DNA of 64,000 nucleotides from an uncultured Collinsella sp. (GTDB lineage: Bacteria > Actinomycetota > Coriobacteriia > Coriobacteriales > Coriobacteriaceae): positions 1 to 64,000 of the forward strand of contig URPJ01000009.1 of NCBI GenBank assembly GCA_900549745.1, written 5' to 3'. Positions 25,127 to 32,855 of this stretch are shown here, one piece after another. Below the pieces are notes generated by a model. It did no database searches. It had not been told where the DNA came from and saw nothing but the letters and a program-made list of their open reading frames with translations. Within the stretch, counting starts at the first letter, position 1. Each line of letters begins with the position of its first letter. A program made the position numbers and the translations under genes.

Positions 25127-25759
25127 CTATCCCCTCTTCCTTGCGGCGTCAGCAGCACGGCGCGCCAGTGCATCGGCGCGCGGCAGCCACGTATCTAGTA
25201 GTTCATCGCACGCCGCCTCGAGTTCCTCGGCGCGCGCCCGGTCTTTCATAGATGTGGTGTTGGCAAAGAGCGTCAGGCTCGCGCCTTGCATGGCGGCGCG
25301 GCAGAACACGGCGCCGCATGCCACGTCGGACAGCAACTGGCGCGAACCCTTGTCGGCCATGTCCTCGAGCAGCGCCAGCGCGCGGGCGCAGGCATCCATG
25401 ATCCGATACGGTGGCATGGCCGCCACGCGCAACGCGTCCTGAATCGCCACGGGTCGAGCCGGGTCATCACAAGGAATACCGTATGCCGCAGACACCTGGC
25501 CGTACGCGCGCACATCCTCGGCAACCAGACCCACTAGTTCCTGCGCCAGCTCATCAGCCTGGGCAAACGCGCGCGTCAGGTCATCCGCACGATCAGCAAG
25601 CGCGGGATTGGTCGCACCGTAGCGGGCAACCATTCCACACAGCGAGGCGCCCAGCGCGCCCACAAAGGCGCTCGCGCTGCCACCGCCAGGAACCGGCTCG
25701 CGCGCGGCCAGCGCCTCGGCAAACCCGCGACAGGTCTTGTCCATCATCTCTTGGCTCAT
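25127..25759 (-). CDS. fchA: Methenyl-THF cyclohydrolase / formimino-THF cyclodeaminase (FchA)
   Basis: 210 residues of the FTCD_C/FchA family, which releases ammonia from 5-formimino-THF or opens methenyl-THF. The N-terminal PVPGGGSASAFVGALGASL motif is diagnostic and builds the folate site; the remainder is all-helical. The ATG at 25759 is chosen because GAAGGT lies eight bases upstream. Together with folD and fhs it supports C1 transfer from amino-acid degradation or formate. Confidence 0.9.
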   Translation of the reverse strand: MSQEMMDKTCRGFAEALAAREPVPGGGSASAFVGALGASLCGMVARYGATNPALADRADDLTRAFAQADELAQELVGLVAEDVRAYGQVSAAYGIPCDDPARPVAIQDALRVAAMPPYRIMDACARALALLEDMADKGSRQLLSDVACGAVFCRAAMQGASLTLFANTTSMKDRARAEELEAACDELLDTWLPRADALARRAADAARKRG

Positions 25760-25920
25760 ACGCATGCACCTTCAAGTCATATAGATCGGTCGGGCGGCAA
25801 CCGCCGGCCAACCGCATCAAACACGTAATGATGCTAAGTCTAGCCCATAAGCACATTAGCGTCAGTACACCTGGCCATCGCGGATTTCTATGGCACACGA
25901 TAGGCCATGCCAACGCAAAC

Positions 25921-25939
25921 ATGGGACACATGGCCCACC
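25921..25939 (+). repeat. 19-bp direct repeat, copy 1
   Basis: ATGGGACACATGGCCCACC, identical to 26129-26147 at a distance of 208 bases. Confidence 0.9.
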
Positions 25940-25984
25940 TTTCGGGACTTCCGGACGTCACAAACTGGGGCATATCTATAAACA

Positions 25985-26082
25985 AGGAATCTGTTGGGGC
26001 AACGCCCACGTACGCGCGCCCCATTAAAACAACGGGCACCCAACCCCGGGGAGGGCCGACAACATCGGCCCTCCCCTCTTTT
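25985..26082 (+). ncRNA. Candidate small RNA ending in a strong terminator
   Basis: An AT-rich CATATCTATAAAC stretch (about 25971-25983) could be a -10 region. The following ~100 bases contain a GGGGC...GCCCC stem and end in a 12-bp hairpin (26048-26059 with 26065-26076) plus TCTTTT. No gene end lies nearby upstream on this strand, so the terminator needs a transcript of its own. I do not recognise the RNA family. Confidence 0.4.
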
Positions 26083-26128
26083 GCGCCCGAACATATTGCC
26101 ACTTAACGGCGCAAATCCGGCCCTCAGA

Positions 26129-26147
26129 ATGGGACACATGGCCCACC
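26129..26147 (+). repeat. 19-bp direct repeat, copy 2
   Basis: Exact copy of 25921-25939, located 73 bases before the lipoprotein start. It could be a regulator site or the edge of a small duplicated unit. Confidence 0.9.
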
Positions 26148-26219
26148 CTAGCGAGCCGTCAACGCGTACAGTAAAAGCAGGTAATCCATGGGCGGTTACA
26201 GATCGAGGAGGACACGACC

Positions 26220-26813
26220 ATGAAAAAGAAGGCCTTTGCGATTCTCACCCTCTGCATCAGTCTCTTTGCCGCGGTTGCCCTGGTGGGCTGTGGCGGAAGC
26301 GGCGGCGCTACCGGCAGTGGCGGTGGCGGCGGAGCAGAAAAGCCAGCCGTGGATATGAGGACCGACTTCATTTGGTTTAAGGTCGAGGTCCCCGAGGGCG
26401 TTGAGATCACCGATGTTGCCGGCGACACGGCCGACAGGGCCCAGTTTAAGTTCACCGAGAGCGAGCACGCCAGCGACCGCTTCATCCCCGTCTTCGATCC
26501 TGACAAGAACGCCGACGAGCTGTTCGACTACGAGGCAAAGTGGAATGCCAGCTTTGAGTGGACCGAGAATGACCCCGTCAAGTACAACGGCAAGACTTGG
26601 CGCAACGCTTCCTATACACACTCGGGCGGCGTGACGACTGAGTACTTCACCGAAGCAGGCGGCGGCAGCGTCTACGTGCGCATCGACAATGTCGAGGAGC
26701 ACAAGGATGCCGTCGAAACCATGATGAAGTCTCTGGAATTTGCCGATGACATCGCCGAGGCAAAAACCGAGGCCATGGACGTTAAGCTCGACGATATCGA
26801 GATCAAGCGCTAA
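26220..26813 (+). CDS. Lipoprotein of unknown function
   Basis: 197 residues. MKKKAFAILTLCISLFAAVA is a signal peptide ending in the lipobox LVGC, so the mature protein begins at Cys24 and is lipid-anchored outside the membrane. A Gly/Ser tether follows, then a mixed alpha/beta domain rich in aromatic and acidic residues (about 45-180). The domain recalls small DUF4352/DUF5105-like extracytoplasmic proteins but I cannot assign it. GAGGAGGA lies upstream of the ATG. Confidence 0.85.
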   Translation: MKKKAFAILTLCISLFAAVALVGCGGSGGATGSGGGGGAEKPAVDMRTDFIWFKVEVPEGVEITDVAGDTADRAQFKFTESEHASDRFIPVFDPDKNADELFDYEAKWNASFEWTENDPVKYNGKTWRNASYTHSGGVTTEYFTEAGGGSVYVRIDNVEEHKDAVETMMKSLEFADDIAEAKTEAMDVKLDDIEIKR

Positions 26814-26849
26814 AGCTCCAACGGCATGCAGCAGCGCCGTTTTAGCTCA

Positions 26850-26889
26850 GCCGGGATGCAAGGTGTGACTCCTTGCATCCCGGCTTTTT
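26850..26889 (+). terminator. Intrinsic terminator after lipoprotein gene
   Basis: Perfect 14-bp stem GCCGGGATGCAAGG/CCTTGCATCCCGGC, 7-base loop, TTTTT tail. Confidence 0.95.
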
Positions 26890-26907
26890 GTGTTCGAAAG
26901 CGCCCGG

Positions 26908-27222
26908 TCACATCACCATATTGAGCACGTTGACGAATTCCTGAGCCCGGGAGCGGCTGCTCAGGCAAAAGACACAGGCAGTCAACAACCTGTTGCGCAG
27001 AAAAACATTGCGGCCCTTGATCCTGTTAACGCCCGTGATGTCCTTAAGGTAGACAATCTCGATATGCTTGCCGCCGAAAGTGCCCTTCTTGAACACCTCG
27101 ATGCGGTTGGGGTAGATCCTGACGTCTTTAAACCCGCCCGAACCTTTGTCCTGGAACAGCAAGGTGTTGTTGTCCATGCGCGTCACCCCCATGGGGTTCA
27201 TTAAAACTGTCTCTATGGCCAC
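26908..27222 (-). CDS. Small PH-like domain protein, unknown function
   Basis: 104 residues with a beta-rich core (VRIYPNRIEVFKKG, IEIVYLKDITGVNR, NRLLTACVFCLSS) followed by a helix (RAQEFVNVLNMV). This strand-strand-helix order resembles bacterial PH-like domains, which often bind lipids or peptides. The start is a GTG at 27222 with GAGGTGG seven bases upstream. It is convergent with the lipoprotein gene. Confidence 0.65.
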   Translation of the reverse strand: MAIETVLMNPMGVTRMDNNTLLFQDKGSGGFKDVRIYPNRIEVFKKGTFGGKHIEIVYLKDITGVNRIKGRNVFLRNRLLTACVFCLSSRSRAQEFVNVLNMVM

Positions 27223-27344
27223 ATTTTAACCACCTCAAGGCCCCATGCGAAGATGTCAGACAGCACAGCAATTCGTGTCCGCGAGAGGCTTTAAACTAAA
27301 TGCGATAAAGATGCATTCCACAAGAGGAAAGTGGGGCGACAGTG

Positions 27345-28394
27345 ATGGGCGAACTGGTAAACCGTGGAGAATCGGCAATCGTGCCCGAAGGTTTTTACAA
27401 GCAGGTTTCCTCGATTCTCAACGCCGCTCGCGACAAGGCCTATACCGCCGTTAACTTTGCGATGGTTGAGGCATATTGGGAAATCGGCAAGAGTATTGTT
27501 GATGAACAGGGTGGAGAGGAGCGCGCAGCATATGGAGAGGCATTGATTGCGGGCCTCTCCAGAAGGCTTACAGCGGATTTCGGAAGAGGCTTTGGCATCG
27601 CAAACCTTCGCAATATGCGTCAGTTCTTTCTTGCGTTTCCAATTCGCGACGCACTGCGTAGCGAATTGAGCTGGACTCATTACCGCAGGCTGATGCGCAT
27701 TCCCGACCCCGAAGCTCGCGCCTGGTACATGAACGAATGCGCTGACTCTCGCTGGAGCACGCGTCAGCTCGAGCGCCAGATCAACACCATGTTCCGCGAG
27801 CGCCTGCTTGCCAGCAAGGACAAGGAGGCCGCCGCCCAAGAAATCCAGAAGAGCGCCCCGGCTCGTCGCCCCGAGGATATCATCCGCGACCCATATGTAC
27901 TGGAGTTTTTAGGTTTCTCGGACGATACTGCGTTTCGCGAGAGCGATCTAGAGCAGGCGCTCATCACACATCTTCAGAAGTTCCTACTGGAGCTTGGCCG
28001 TGGCTTCGCTTTCGAGGCGCGCCAAAAGCGCATCACCTTTGATGGGCGCCATTTCTATATTGACCTTGTGTTTTACAACTATCTGATGCGCTGCTTCGTG
28101 CTTATCGACCTTAAGACGGACGATCTTACGCACCAGGACTTGGGCCAGATGCAAATGTATGTGAACTACTACACGCGCGAGCTCATGAACGAAGGCGACA
28201 ATCCGCCCATAGGCATCGTGCTCTGCGCGGACAAAAGCGATTCGATTGTCGAGTACACGCTGCCCGAAGACAACGACCAAGTGTTTGCCGCCAAATACCT
28301 GCCGTATCTTCCAAGTAAGGAAGAGCTGGCGCGCGAGCTGAGTGCCGAGTACCGCGCCATCAACGAAGCGACTAATGGCGAAGCACAAGGATAG
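27345..28394 (+). CDS. YhcG/DUF1016 PD-(D/E)XK nuclease domain protein
   Basis: 349 residues. The N-terminal helical DUF1016 part (about 15-155; AYWEIGKSIV, LRNMRQFFLAFP, LSWTHYRRLM) is followed by a PD-(D/E)XK nuclease fold (about 185-335) with FYIDLVFYN and VLIDLKT carrying the Asp and Asp-x-Lys catalytic residues, then QMQMYVNYY. Proteins of this type occur with restriction systems and mobile regions; here no methyltransferase or specificity subunit is adjacent, so it is an orphan. A GTG directly before the ATG is an alternative start. Codon use is slightly less GC-rich than its neighbours, which fits acquisition. Confidence 0.9.
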   Translation: MGELVNRGESAIVPEGFYKQVSSILNAARDKAYTAVNFAMVEAYWEIGKSIVDEQGGEERAAYGEALIAGLSRRLTADFGRGFGIANLRNMRQFFLAFPIRDALRSELSWTHYRRLMRIPDPEARAWYMNECADSRWSTRQLERQINTMFRERLLASKDKEAAAQEIQKSAPARRPEDIIRDPYVLEFLGFSDDTAFRESDLEQALITHLQKFLLELGRGFAFEARQKRITFDGRHFYIDLVFYNYLMRCFVLIDLKTDDLTHQDLGQMQMYVNYYTRELMNEGDNPPIGIVLCADKSDSIVEYTLPEDNDQVFAAKYLPYLPSKEELARELSAEYRAINEATNGEAQG

Positions 28395-28457
28395 CAATAC
28401 GTTGCGACCGACACCACCGATGGCGCTCCACATCACCTGGGATAAGAGGAGCTTTCC

Positions 28458-29246
28458 ATGACAGACAGACCGAAAACAACACTGCGCGACTGCATCTATG
28501 GGCTCGCCGTCGGCGACGCACTGGGCGTTCCCTACGAGTTCAGGCCCCGCGGCACGTTCGAATGCACCGACATGATCGGCTACGGCACGCATGGGCAGCC
28601 CGCCGGCACCTGGAGCGATGACACGTCCATGACGCTTGCTACCTGCGACTCGATTAGGGAGCTTGGGCACATCGACACCGCGGACATGCGCGACAAGTTC
28701 GTAAGTTGGATTGCCCGTGGCGAGTATACGATCGACGGCGTTTTCGATTACGGCGGCACGACCGCCCGCGCTTTGCACACCGGCAAAGGAGGCTCCGGCG
28801 AGCGCGACAACGGCAACGGATCGCTCATGCGCATCGCTCCCCTAGCGTTCACCGATGCGACGGACAACGAGATCCGCGAGGTCTCGGCAATCACGCACGC
28901 CCACAGAACATCAACCGATGCATGCATCATATTTGTTGAGCTGATGAGGAATGTGATGAACGACGCGCTCCCCTCGTGGGCACTCCATCTGAAAGGCATG
29001 CCTGAGCAGGAGATCAAGTCAGGTGGCTTCGTGCGCGACACGCTTAAGGCAGCCACCTGGTGCTTCGTCAACACTAACAGCTACGAAGATTGCGTGCTTG
29101 CCGCCGTCAACCTAGGCGACGACACCGATACCACCGCAGCCGTTGCCGGCGCCCTCGCCGGCACGGTATACGGCATCGACGCAATTCCGCAGGAGTGGAC
29201 CGACGCCTTGCGCGGTAAAGAGCTGATAGAGCAGTGTTTGTTTTAG
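28458..29246 (+). CDS. ADP-ribosylglycohydrolase family protein
   Basis: 262 residues, DraG/ARH-like all-helical fold that removes ADP-ribose from proteins or nucleic acids. Metal-binding motifs are visible: GLAVGDALGVPYEF, WSDDTSMTLA (paired Asp) and GDDTDTTAAVAGALAG near the C-terminus. AAGAGGAG lies upstream of the ATG. It starts 63 bases after the YhcG-type nuclease on the same strand and may be co-transcribed. No ADP-ribosyltransferase is seen nearby. Confidence 0.93.
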   Translation: MTDRPKTTLRDCIYGLAVGDALGVPYEFRPRGTFECTDMIGYGTHGQPAGTWSDDTSMTLATCDSIRELGHIDTADMRDKFVSWIARGEYTIDGVFDYGGTTARALHTGKGGSGERDNGNGSLMRIAPLAFTDATDNEIREVSAITHAHRTSTDACIIFVELMRNVMNDALPSWALHLKGMPEQEIKSGGFVRDTLKAATWCFVNTNSYEDCVLAAVNLGDDTDTTAAVAGALAGTVYGIDAIPQEWTDALRGKELIEQCLF

Positions 29247-29281
29247 GGCGCACTTACGATAGAAACTGACCAGGAGGCACC

Positions 29282-29503
29282 ACGGAAAGAAAGATCGCAA
29301 ATATAGACGAGTTCCAAGTGGACGAAAACGGGATTCCGCTATTTCCAGCAGGACTGAAGGAAGAAGCCAACCTCTATGTTCTCCCCGACGGGCGTTACCT
29401 CCCCTGCGGGGTCTACCGAACCGAAGATGGCGGCTCACTCATTTATGAGCCATCCGGGCTCAGCTTCTTCGGGCAGATGCTTGCTCAATTCAAAGAGTGC
29501 TAG
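29282..29503 (+). CDS. Small protein (61-73 aa) with doubtful start codon
   Basis: The frame reads ERKIANIDEFQVDENGIPLF and continues to FGQMLAQFKEC. A near-perfect AGGAGG ends four bases before an in-frame ACG at 29282, exactly where an ATG would be expected. The first standard start is a GTG at 29318, which lacks a ribosome site. Either ACG is used, GTG is used weakly, or the start has been lost by one transition. The compact Gly/Asp/Tyr-rich sequence reads as a real protein; function unknown. It follows the ADP-ribosylglycohydrolase gene by 35 bases. Confidence 0.5.
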   Translation, partial: TERKIANIDEFQVDENGIPLFPAGLKEEANLYVLPDGRYLPCGVYRTEDGGSLIYEPSGLSFFGQMLAQFKEC

Positions 29504-29646
29504 GGGTTTGATTGCCCGTTAGATCGACACTGTTCCAAACCATGGAATGGGCAGGATGTCTCCCACCGCGGCCTGTGAGGTAAAATCTTGACTGCCGCGG
29601 AATCCGCCTGCGGGCAACGCTCCGATCTCCGATTGGGGTGAAGCCT

Positions 29647-29739
29647 ATGAACTTGTTTCTTGAAATCCTGCGCCTCTCGATGTATGTGACCGGCATTGCC
29701 CGGAACCTCTACTCGATCTGGCGGGAATATAAGCAGTAA
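29647..29739 (+). CDS. Putative 30-residue amphipathic/membrane peptide
   Basis: MNLFLEILRLSMYVTGIARN and ten more residues ending EYKQ. GGGGTGA lies before the ATG and a strong terminator begins 23 bases after the stop, so ribosome site, peptide and terminator form a compact unit. The peptide is a single hydrophobic helix with basic residues. Size and layout recall type I toxin peptides or small membrane regulators, but there is no sequence match I recognise. Confidence 0.45.
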   Translation: MNLFLEILRLSMYVTGIARNLYSIWREYKQ

Positions 29740-29761
29740 CGGATAGCGAAGGGAGTCATAA

Positions 29762-29789
29762 AAAGGGCCGGTTGCAGCCGGCCCTTTAG
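29762..29789 (+). terminator. Intrinsic terminator after the 30-residue peptide
   Basis: AAAGGGCCGG pairs with CCGGCCCTTT across a 6-base loop; the stem's own A/T ends make it usable on both strands. Confidence 0.85.
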
Positions 29790-30007
29790 ACGATAATACC
29801 TGCGTTGCCCGCGCTTCCGAAGTGTGACTAGCTGAGGAGCGGGTTCCGCGGCACATCCTGATTTTACCCAGCGAGACGGCTCTTTTGCAGCCGCTCCACC
29901 GATTATTTACATCTGGCACCCTCAAACAATCAGACGACAGTCCGCACTCCTGCGAGCTGCCCCGTTCCTCTAGCTATCGGATCGCAGCGCCAACTGACAC
30001 CACTCCC
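29790..30007. other. Intergenic stretch, mostly featureless
   Basis: Apart from a GGAGCGG/CCGCTCC pairing that closes a 62-base segment (29836-29897), I see no gene, tRNA or known RNA here. Confidence 0.5.
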
Positions 30008-31345
30008 CTACTTACCAAATAGCGCACCCAGCAGGCCGCGACGTTTGGGCTTTTCTTCTCGGTAGGAACCCTCGGCAACCGCTGCCACCTGACGCGGCTG
30101 TTCGCCGTCTCCACGGCGCACGATCTGGTATAGGAAGGGCGATTTAACGTATTTGACCTCGATGGGCGTGGCGTGCACGGTGCTTTCTCTGGACAGATGC
30201 AGACTCGGGTTGAGCGGCGCCACCACATGCGTCTCACGCTTGTCGCTAAACACCGCCGCGGCCGCGCGGCCCGTCTGGCCGTTTACGGCAATGCGCACCT
30301 GCTCGCCATCGCGGCTGTCCGTCGCCGGGCGATCGACAAAGTAGACCGGCACCATCACCAGGCCGTCCTTATGCTTGCGAGCCTTGCGCGCCCAGGTGCG
30401 GATGCTCTTTTTATTGAGCCCCAGCACCGCCTCGGCATCGTTGCCGGCAATGTCGAGCGCCAGCTTATCAATGACCACCTGGTCCTTGGTAGACGCATCG
30501 ACGGAGACAACGCGGAAGTCGCCTTCCTGCATAGCGGGATCGAACGGCCCAACCTTGGCAAAGTCCCAAGGCTCCAAAATGCCCATAAGGCGAACGTCCA
30601 GGTAGTTTGCCCGCGGATACGCCCAGTCGAGCACCTCGTAGTACACCAGGGTCTCCTTGCTCAGCCCCTTGCCCGGGAAGGACGCCATCATGCGCAAATC
30701 CGCGAGCGCCATGGGGAAGTAGAAGAGCGACATGTCATTTTGAATCGCGTCTTCCACGTCGTGCCCGGCAAAGGCATCGGGATACTGGCGCACCAGCTGC
30801 AGCGCGTTGGCACGTGCCTGCTGCGGCGTTATCTCGCAAGGAATACCCTGCTCAGGCACGTACTCGGCACCAACGCCCATGGTCAGACGCTTGCTAAAGG
30901 TACCGGGCTTGAGTAGGTCGGCAACGCCGATCTTATTTCCGCAGGACGGGCACTCAAGCACGCGCTGAGTGGACTCGCCTTCAAAGGACGCTCCACAGAA
31001 GGGGCAGGGAATGCTCACGTGCGTGGCTTCTTGGAACTCCTGCGCCGTGCCGCGGTCCTCCCACAGCAGATGCTCCAGAACCGACTGATTGCGCCAGTGT
31101 GAATTAAAGAAATACCAGTCCGGGTCCTCCGGGCGCTCGAGCTGCGACACGTGGGTGAGCTTAAGCAGTCCATCGACAACCGTCAGTGGCGTATGGCGAA
31201 TGCCCAGGGCGCTCTTGGGCTCCCCCGCATCGGCCTGCCACGGAACGACCGTGCCGCAATAGGCGCACTCAAAGCTGCGTTTAGCCTGGTGTGAGTACAT
31301 AGGGCCGCCGCAGTTTTGGCATTTAATGGCAAACATCTCGTCCAT
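30008..31345 (-). CDS. Zinc-ribbon protein of unknown function
   Basis: 445 residues. Two zinc ribbons lie in the first third: CQNC with CAYC (about 9-32) and CPFC with CPSC (about 114-137), as in TFIIB-type or rubrerythrin-like ribbons. The remaining ~300 residues are mixed alpha/beta with no recognised domain and end in the basic KPKRRGLLGALFGK. AAAGGAGG precedes the ATG by eight bases. Ribbon-bearing proteins of this kind are commonly associated with membrane stress or TerD-like regions, but nothing here fixes a role. Confidence 0.75.
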   Translation of the reverse strand: MDEMFAIKCQNCGGPMYSHQAKRSFECAYCGTVVPWQADAGEPKSALGIRHTPLTVVDGLLKLTHVSQLERPEDPDWYFFNSHWRNQSVLEHLLWEDRGTAQEFQEATHVSIPCPFCGASFEGESTQRVLECPSCGNKIGVADLLKPGTFSKRLTMGVGAEYVPEQGIPCEITPQQARANALQLVRQYPDAFAGHDVEDAIQNDMSLFYFPMALADLRMMASFPGKGLSKETLVYYEVLDWAYPRANYLDVRLMGILEPWDFAKVGPFDPAMQEGDFRVVSVDASTKDQVVIDKLALDIAGNDAEAVLGLNKKSIRTWARKARKHKDGLVMVPVYFVDRPATDSRDGEQVRIAVNGQTGRAAAAVFSDKRETHVVAPLNPSLHLSRESTVHATPIEVKYVKSPFLYQIVRRGDGEQPRQVAAVAEGSYREEKPKRRGLLGALFGK

Positions 31346-31563
31346 GAATACGTCCTCCTTTGCGCAGGGGCTGTCGACATTAAGTATGTCGGGCAGGCAG
31401 GCACATGCCCATACCCATGTGGCCCAAAATGGAGCACCCGGTCGGACAAGAAGGGCCGCTCGTTAGCTCCAGCAGACCATTACTGCATTTTCTGAGCACC
31501 GGCGCACGGTGCGCCCATGCGAGCTACACTATCCCCTTAACCATGATTGTGAGGACGATCGCC

Positions 31564-32745
31564 ATGCTATTTGTAAATCGGCTGGTACATACGCTTGTTC
31601 CCGGCAGCGAGGGCGAGCCGGTCGATACGACTCGCCGTACCAACGCGGGCTTTGCCGCAAGCCTCATTTGCATTGGCCTCAACATTACCCTGTGTCTGGC
31701 CAAGGGCATCGCGGGCCTACTCGCCGGCTCCGTCTCGCTCATCGCCGACGCCTTCAACAATCTCTCCGATGCGTCGAGCAACATCGTGAGCCTGCTCGGA
31801 TTCCGACTTGCCAGCCGCCCGGCAGACGAAGACCACCCCTATGGCCACGGCCGCTACGAATACCTCGCCGGTCTGGTTGTCGCCGTCCTCGTTTGTGCCG
31901 TCGGCATCAACCTGGTGCTCGAGTCCGTTACCAAGATCATCAAGCCCTCCCCCACCGCTTACACACTCGTTTCCCTTGCGGCACTGGCTACATCCATGCT
32001 CGTCAAGTTCTGGATGGCGGCGTTCAACCGCACGCTGGGCAATCGCATCGACTCGGAGACGCTCATCGCCACGGCGCAGGATTCCAAAAACGATGTCATC
32101 GCCTCGGGCTCGGTCTTGGCGGCGGCGCTCATTTCGCAAACGACCGGCTTTGACCTCGATGGCTGGGCGGGCCTGGGCGTGGGCATCTTCATTTGCATCA
32201 GCGGCATGGGCCTGGTGCGCGACGCCATCAGCCCGCTGCTGGGACAAGCGCCCGACCCCAAACTCGTCCAGGAAATCCGCGACAGGATCATGTCGTACCC
32301 CCAGGTCCTGGGCACTCATGACCTCATGGTGCACGACTACGGCCCCGGCCGCCAGTTTGCCAGTGCACACGTGGAAATGCCCGGCGAGGGCGATGCCTTT
32401 GAGCACCACGAGATTCTGGACACCATCGAACACGATATCAAACGCCAGATGGGCATCGCCATCACGTTGCACTGCGACCCCATTGCAACAACCGGCGATG
32501 ACTTGCGCGGCTGGGTCAAGCGCGGCGTAGCGCAGATCGACCCCGCGCTTTCCATCCACGACTTGCACGAGCACGACGGCTTTGTTTCGTTTGACCTGGT
32601 GCGTCCCGACGGCTTTGACATATCCGACGAGGAGCTGCTGGAGCTCGTCACGCGCATCGTGCACGAGCGCAGGCCCGATGCATCATGCGTCGTCACGTTT
32701 GACTCCGGCTTTAGCTCGCCCGAGCGTCCGGCAGAGCAGCTGTAA
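31564..32745 (+). CDS. Cation diffusion facilitator, manganese-type signature
   Basis: 393 residues with six membrane helices in the first ~215 residues and a C-terminal cytoplasmic metal-sensing domain. In the transport site helix 2 carries N-x3-D (FNNLSD) and helix 5 carries D-x3-D (DSKND). This ND-DD set is that of bacterial Mn(II) exporters (MntE-like), not the HD-HD set of zinc exporters. DHPYGHGRYEYLAGL is the usual loop motif. The C-terminus is extended beyond the standard ~300 residues with a second ferredoxin-like part. ATG at 31564 is preceded by GAGGA. Confidence 0.88.
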   Translation: MLFVNRLVHTLVPGSEGEPVDTTRRTNAGFAASLICIGLNITLCLAKGIAGLLAGSVSLIADAFNNLSDASSNIVSLLGFRLASRPADEDHPYGHGRYEYLAGLVVAVLVCAVGINLVLESVTKIIKPSPTAYTLVSLAALATSMLVKFWMAAFNRTLGNRIDSETLIATAQDSKNDVIASGSVLAAALISQTTGFDLDGWAGLGVGIFICISGMGLVRDAISPLLGQAPDPKLVQEIRDRIMSYPQVLGTHDLMVHDYGPGRQFASAHVEMPGEGDAFEHHEILDTIEHDIKRQMGIAITLHCDPIATTGDDLRGWVKRGVAQIDPALSIHDLHEHDGFVSFDLVRPDGFDISDEELLELVTRIVHERRPDASCVVTFDSGFSSPERPAEQL

Positions 32746-32753
32746 TCGACAGC

Positions 32754-32824
32754 AAAACGGGACGCAGGACCGCCGACCAGCGCGCCTATGCGCCCGGTCA
32801 CGCGATCCTGCGTCCCGTTTTTGT
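32754..32824 (+). terminator. Intrinsic terminator after the CDF gene
   Basis: AAACGGGACGCAGGA (from 32755) pairs with TCCTGCGTCCCGTTT (32806-32820) across a structured loop and is followed by a T tract. Confidence 0.85.
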
Positions 32825-32855
32825 TTGCACCGCTAAGGCTCTAGCCGCTCGGCCG

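Larger units (their letters stand above)
25760..26219. other. Intergenic region with direct repeats and a strong hairpin
   Basis: A 460-base gap between divergent genes. It contains a GGTCGGGCGGCAACCGCCGG hairpin close to fchA, two identical 19-base direct repeats (25921-25939 and 26129-26147), and between them a strong terminator. GAGGAGGA before 26220 is the lipoprotein's ribosome site. No protein-coding frame is convincing. Confidence 0.7.

Noticed and set aside
25760..25920. Possible ZTP riboswitch before fchA-folD
   Set aside because: The GC-rich hairpin lacks the conserved CCGCCUGGGC and GGGUCGUGACUGGCG blocks of the ZTP motif.
29836..29897. GGAGCGG...CCGCTCC closing a 62-base segment, considered as a tRNA
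   Set aside because: Too short, with no anticodon stem-loop and no GTTCRA T-loop on either strand.
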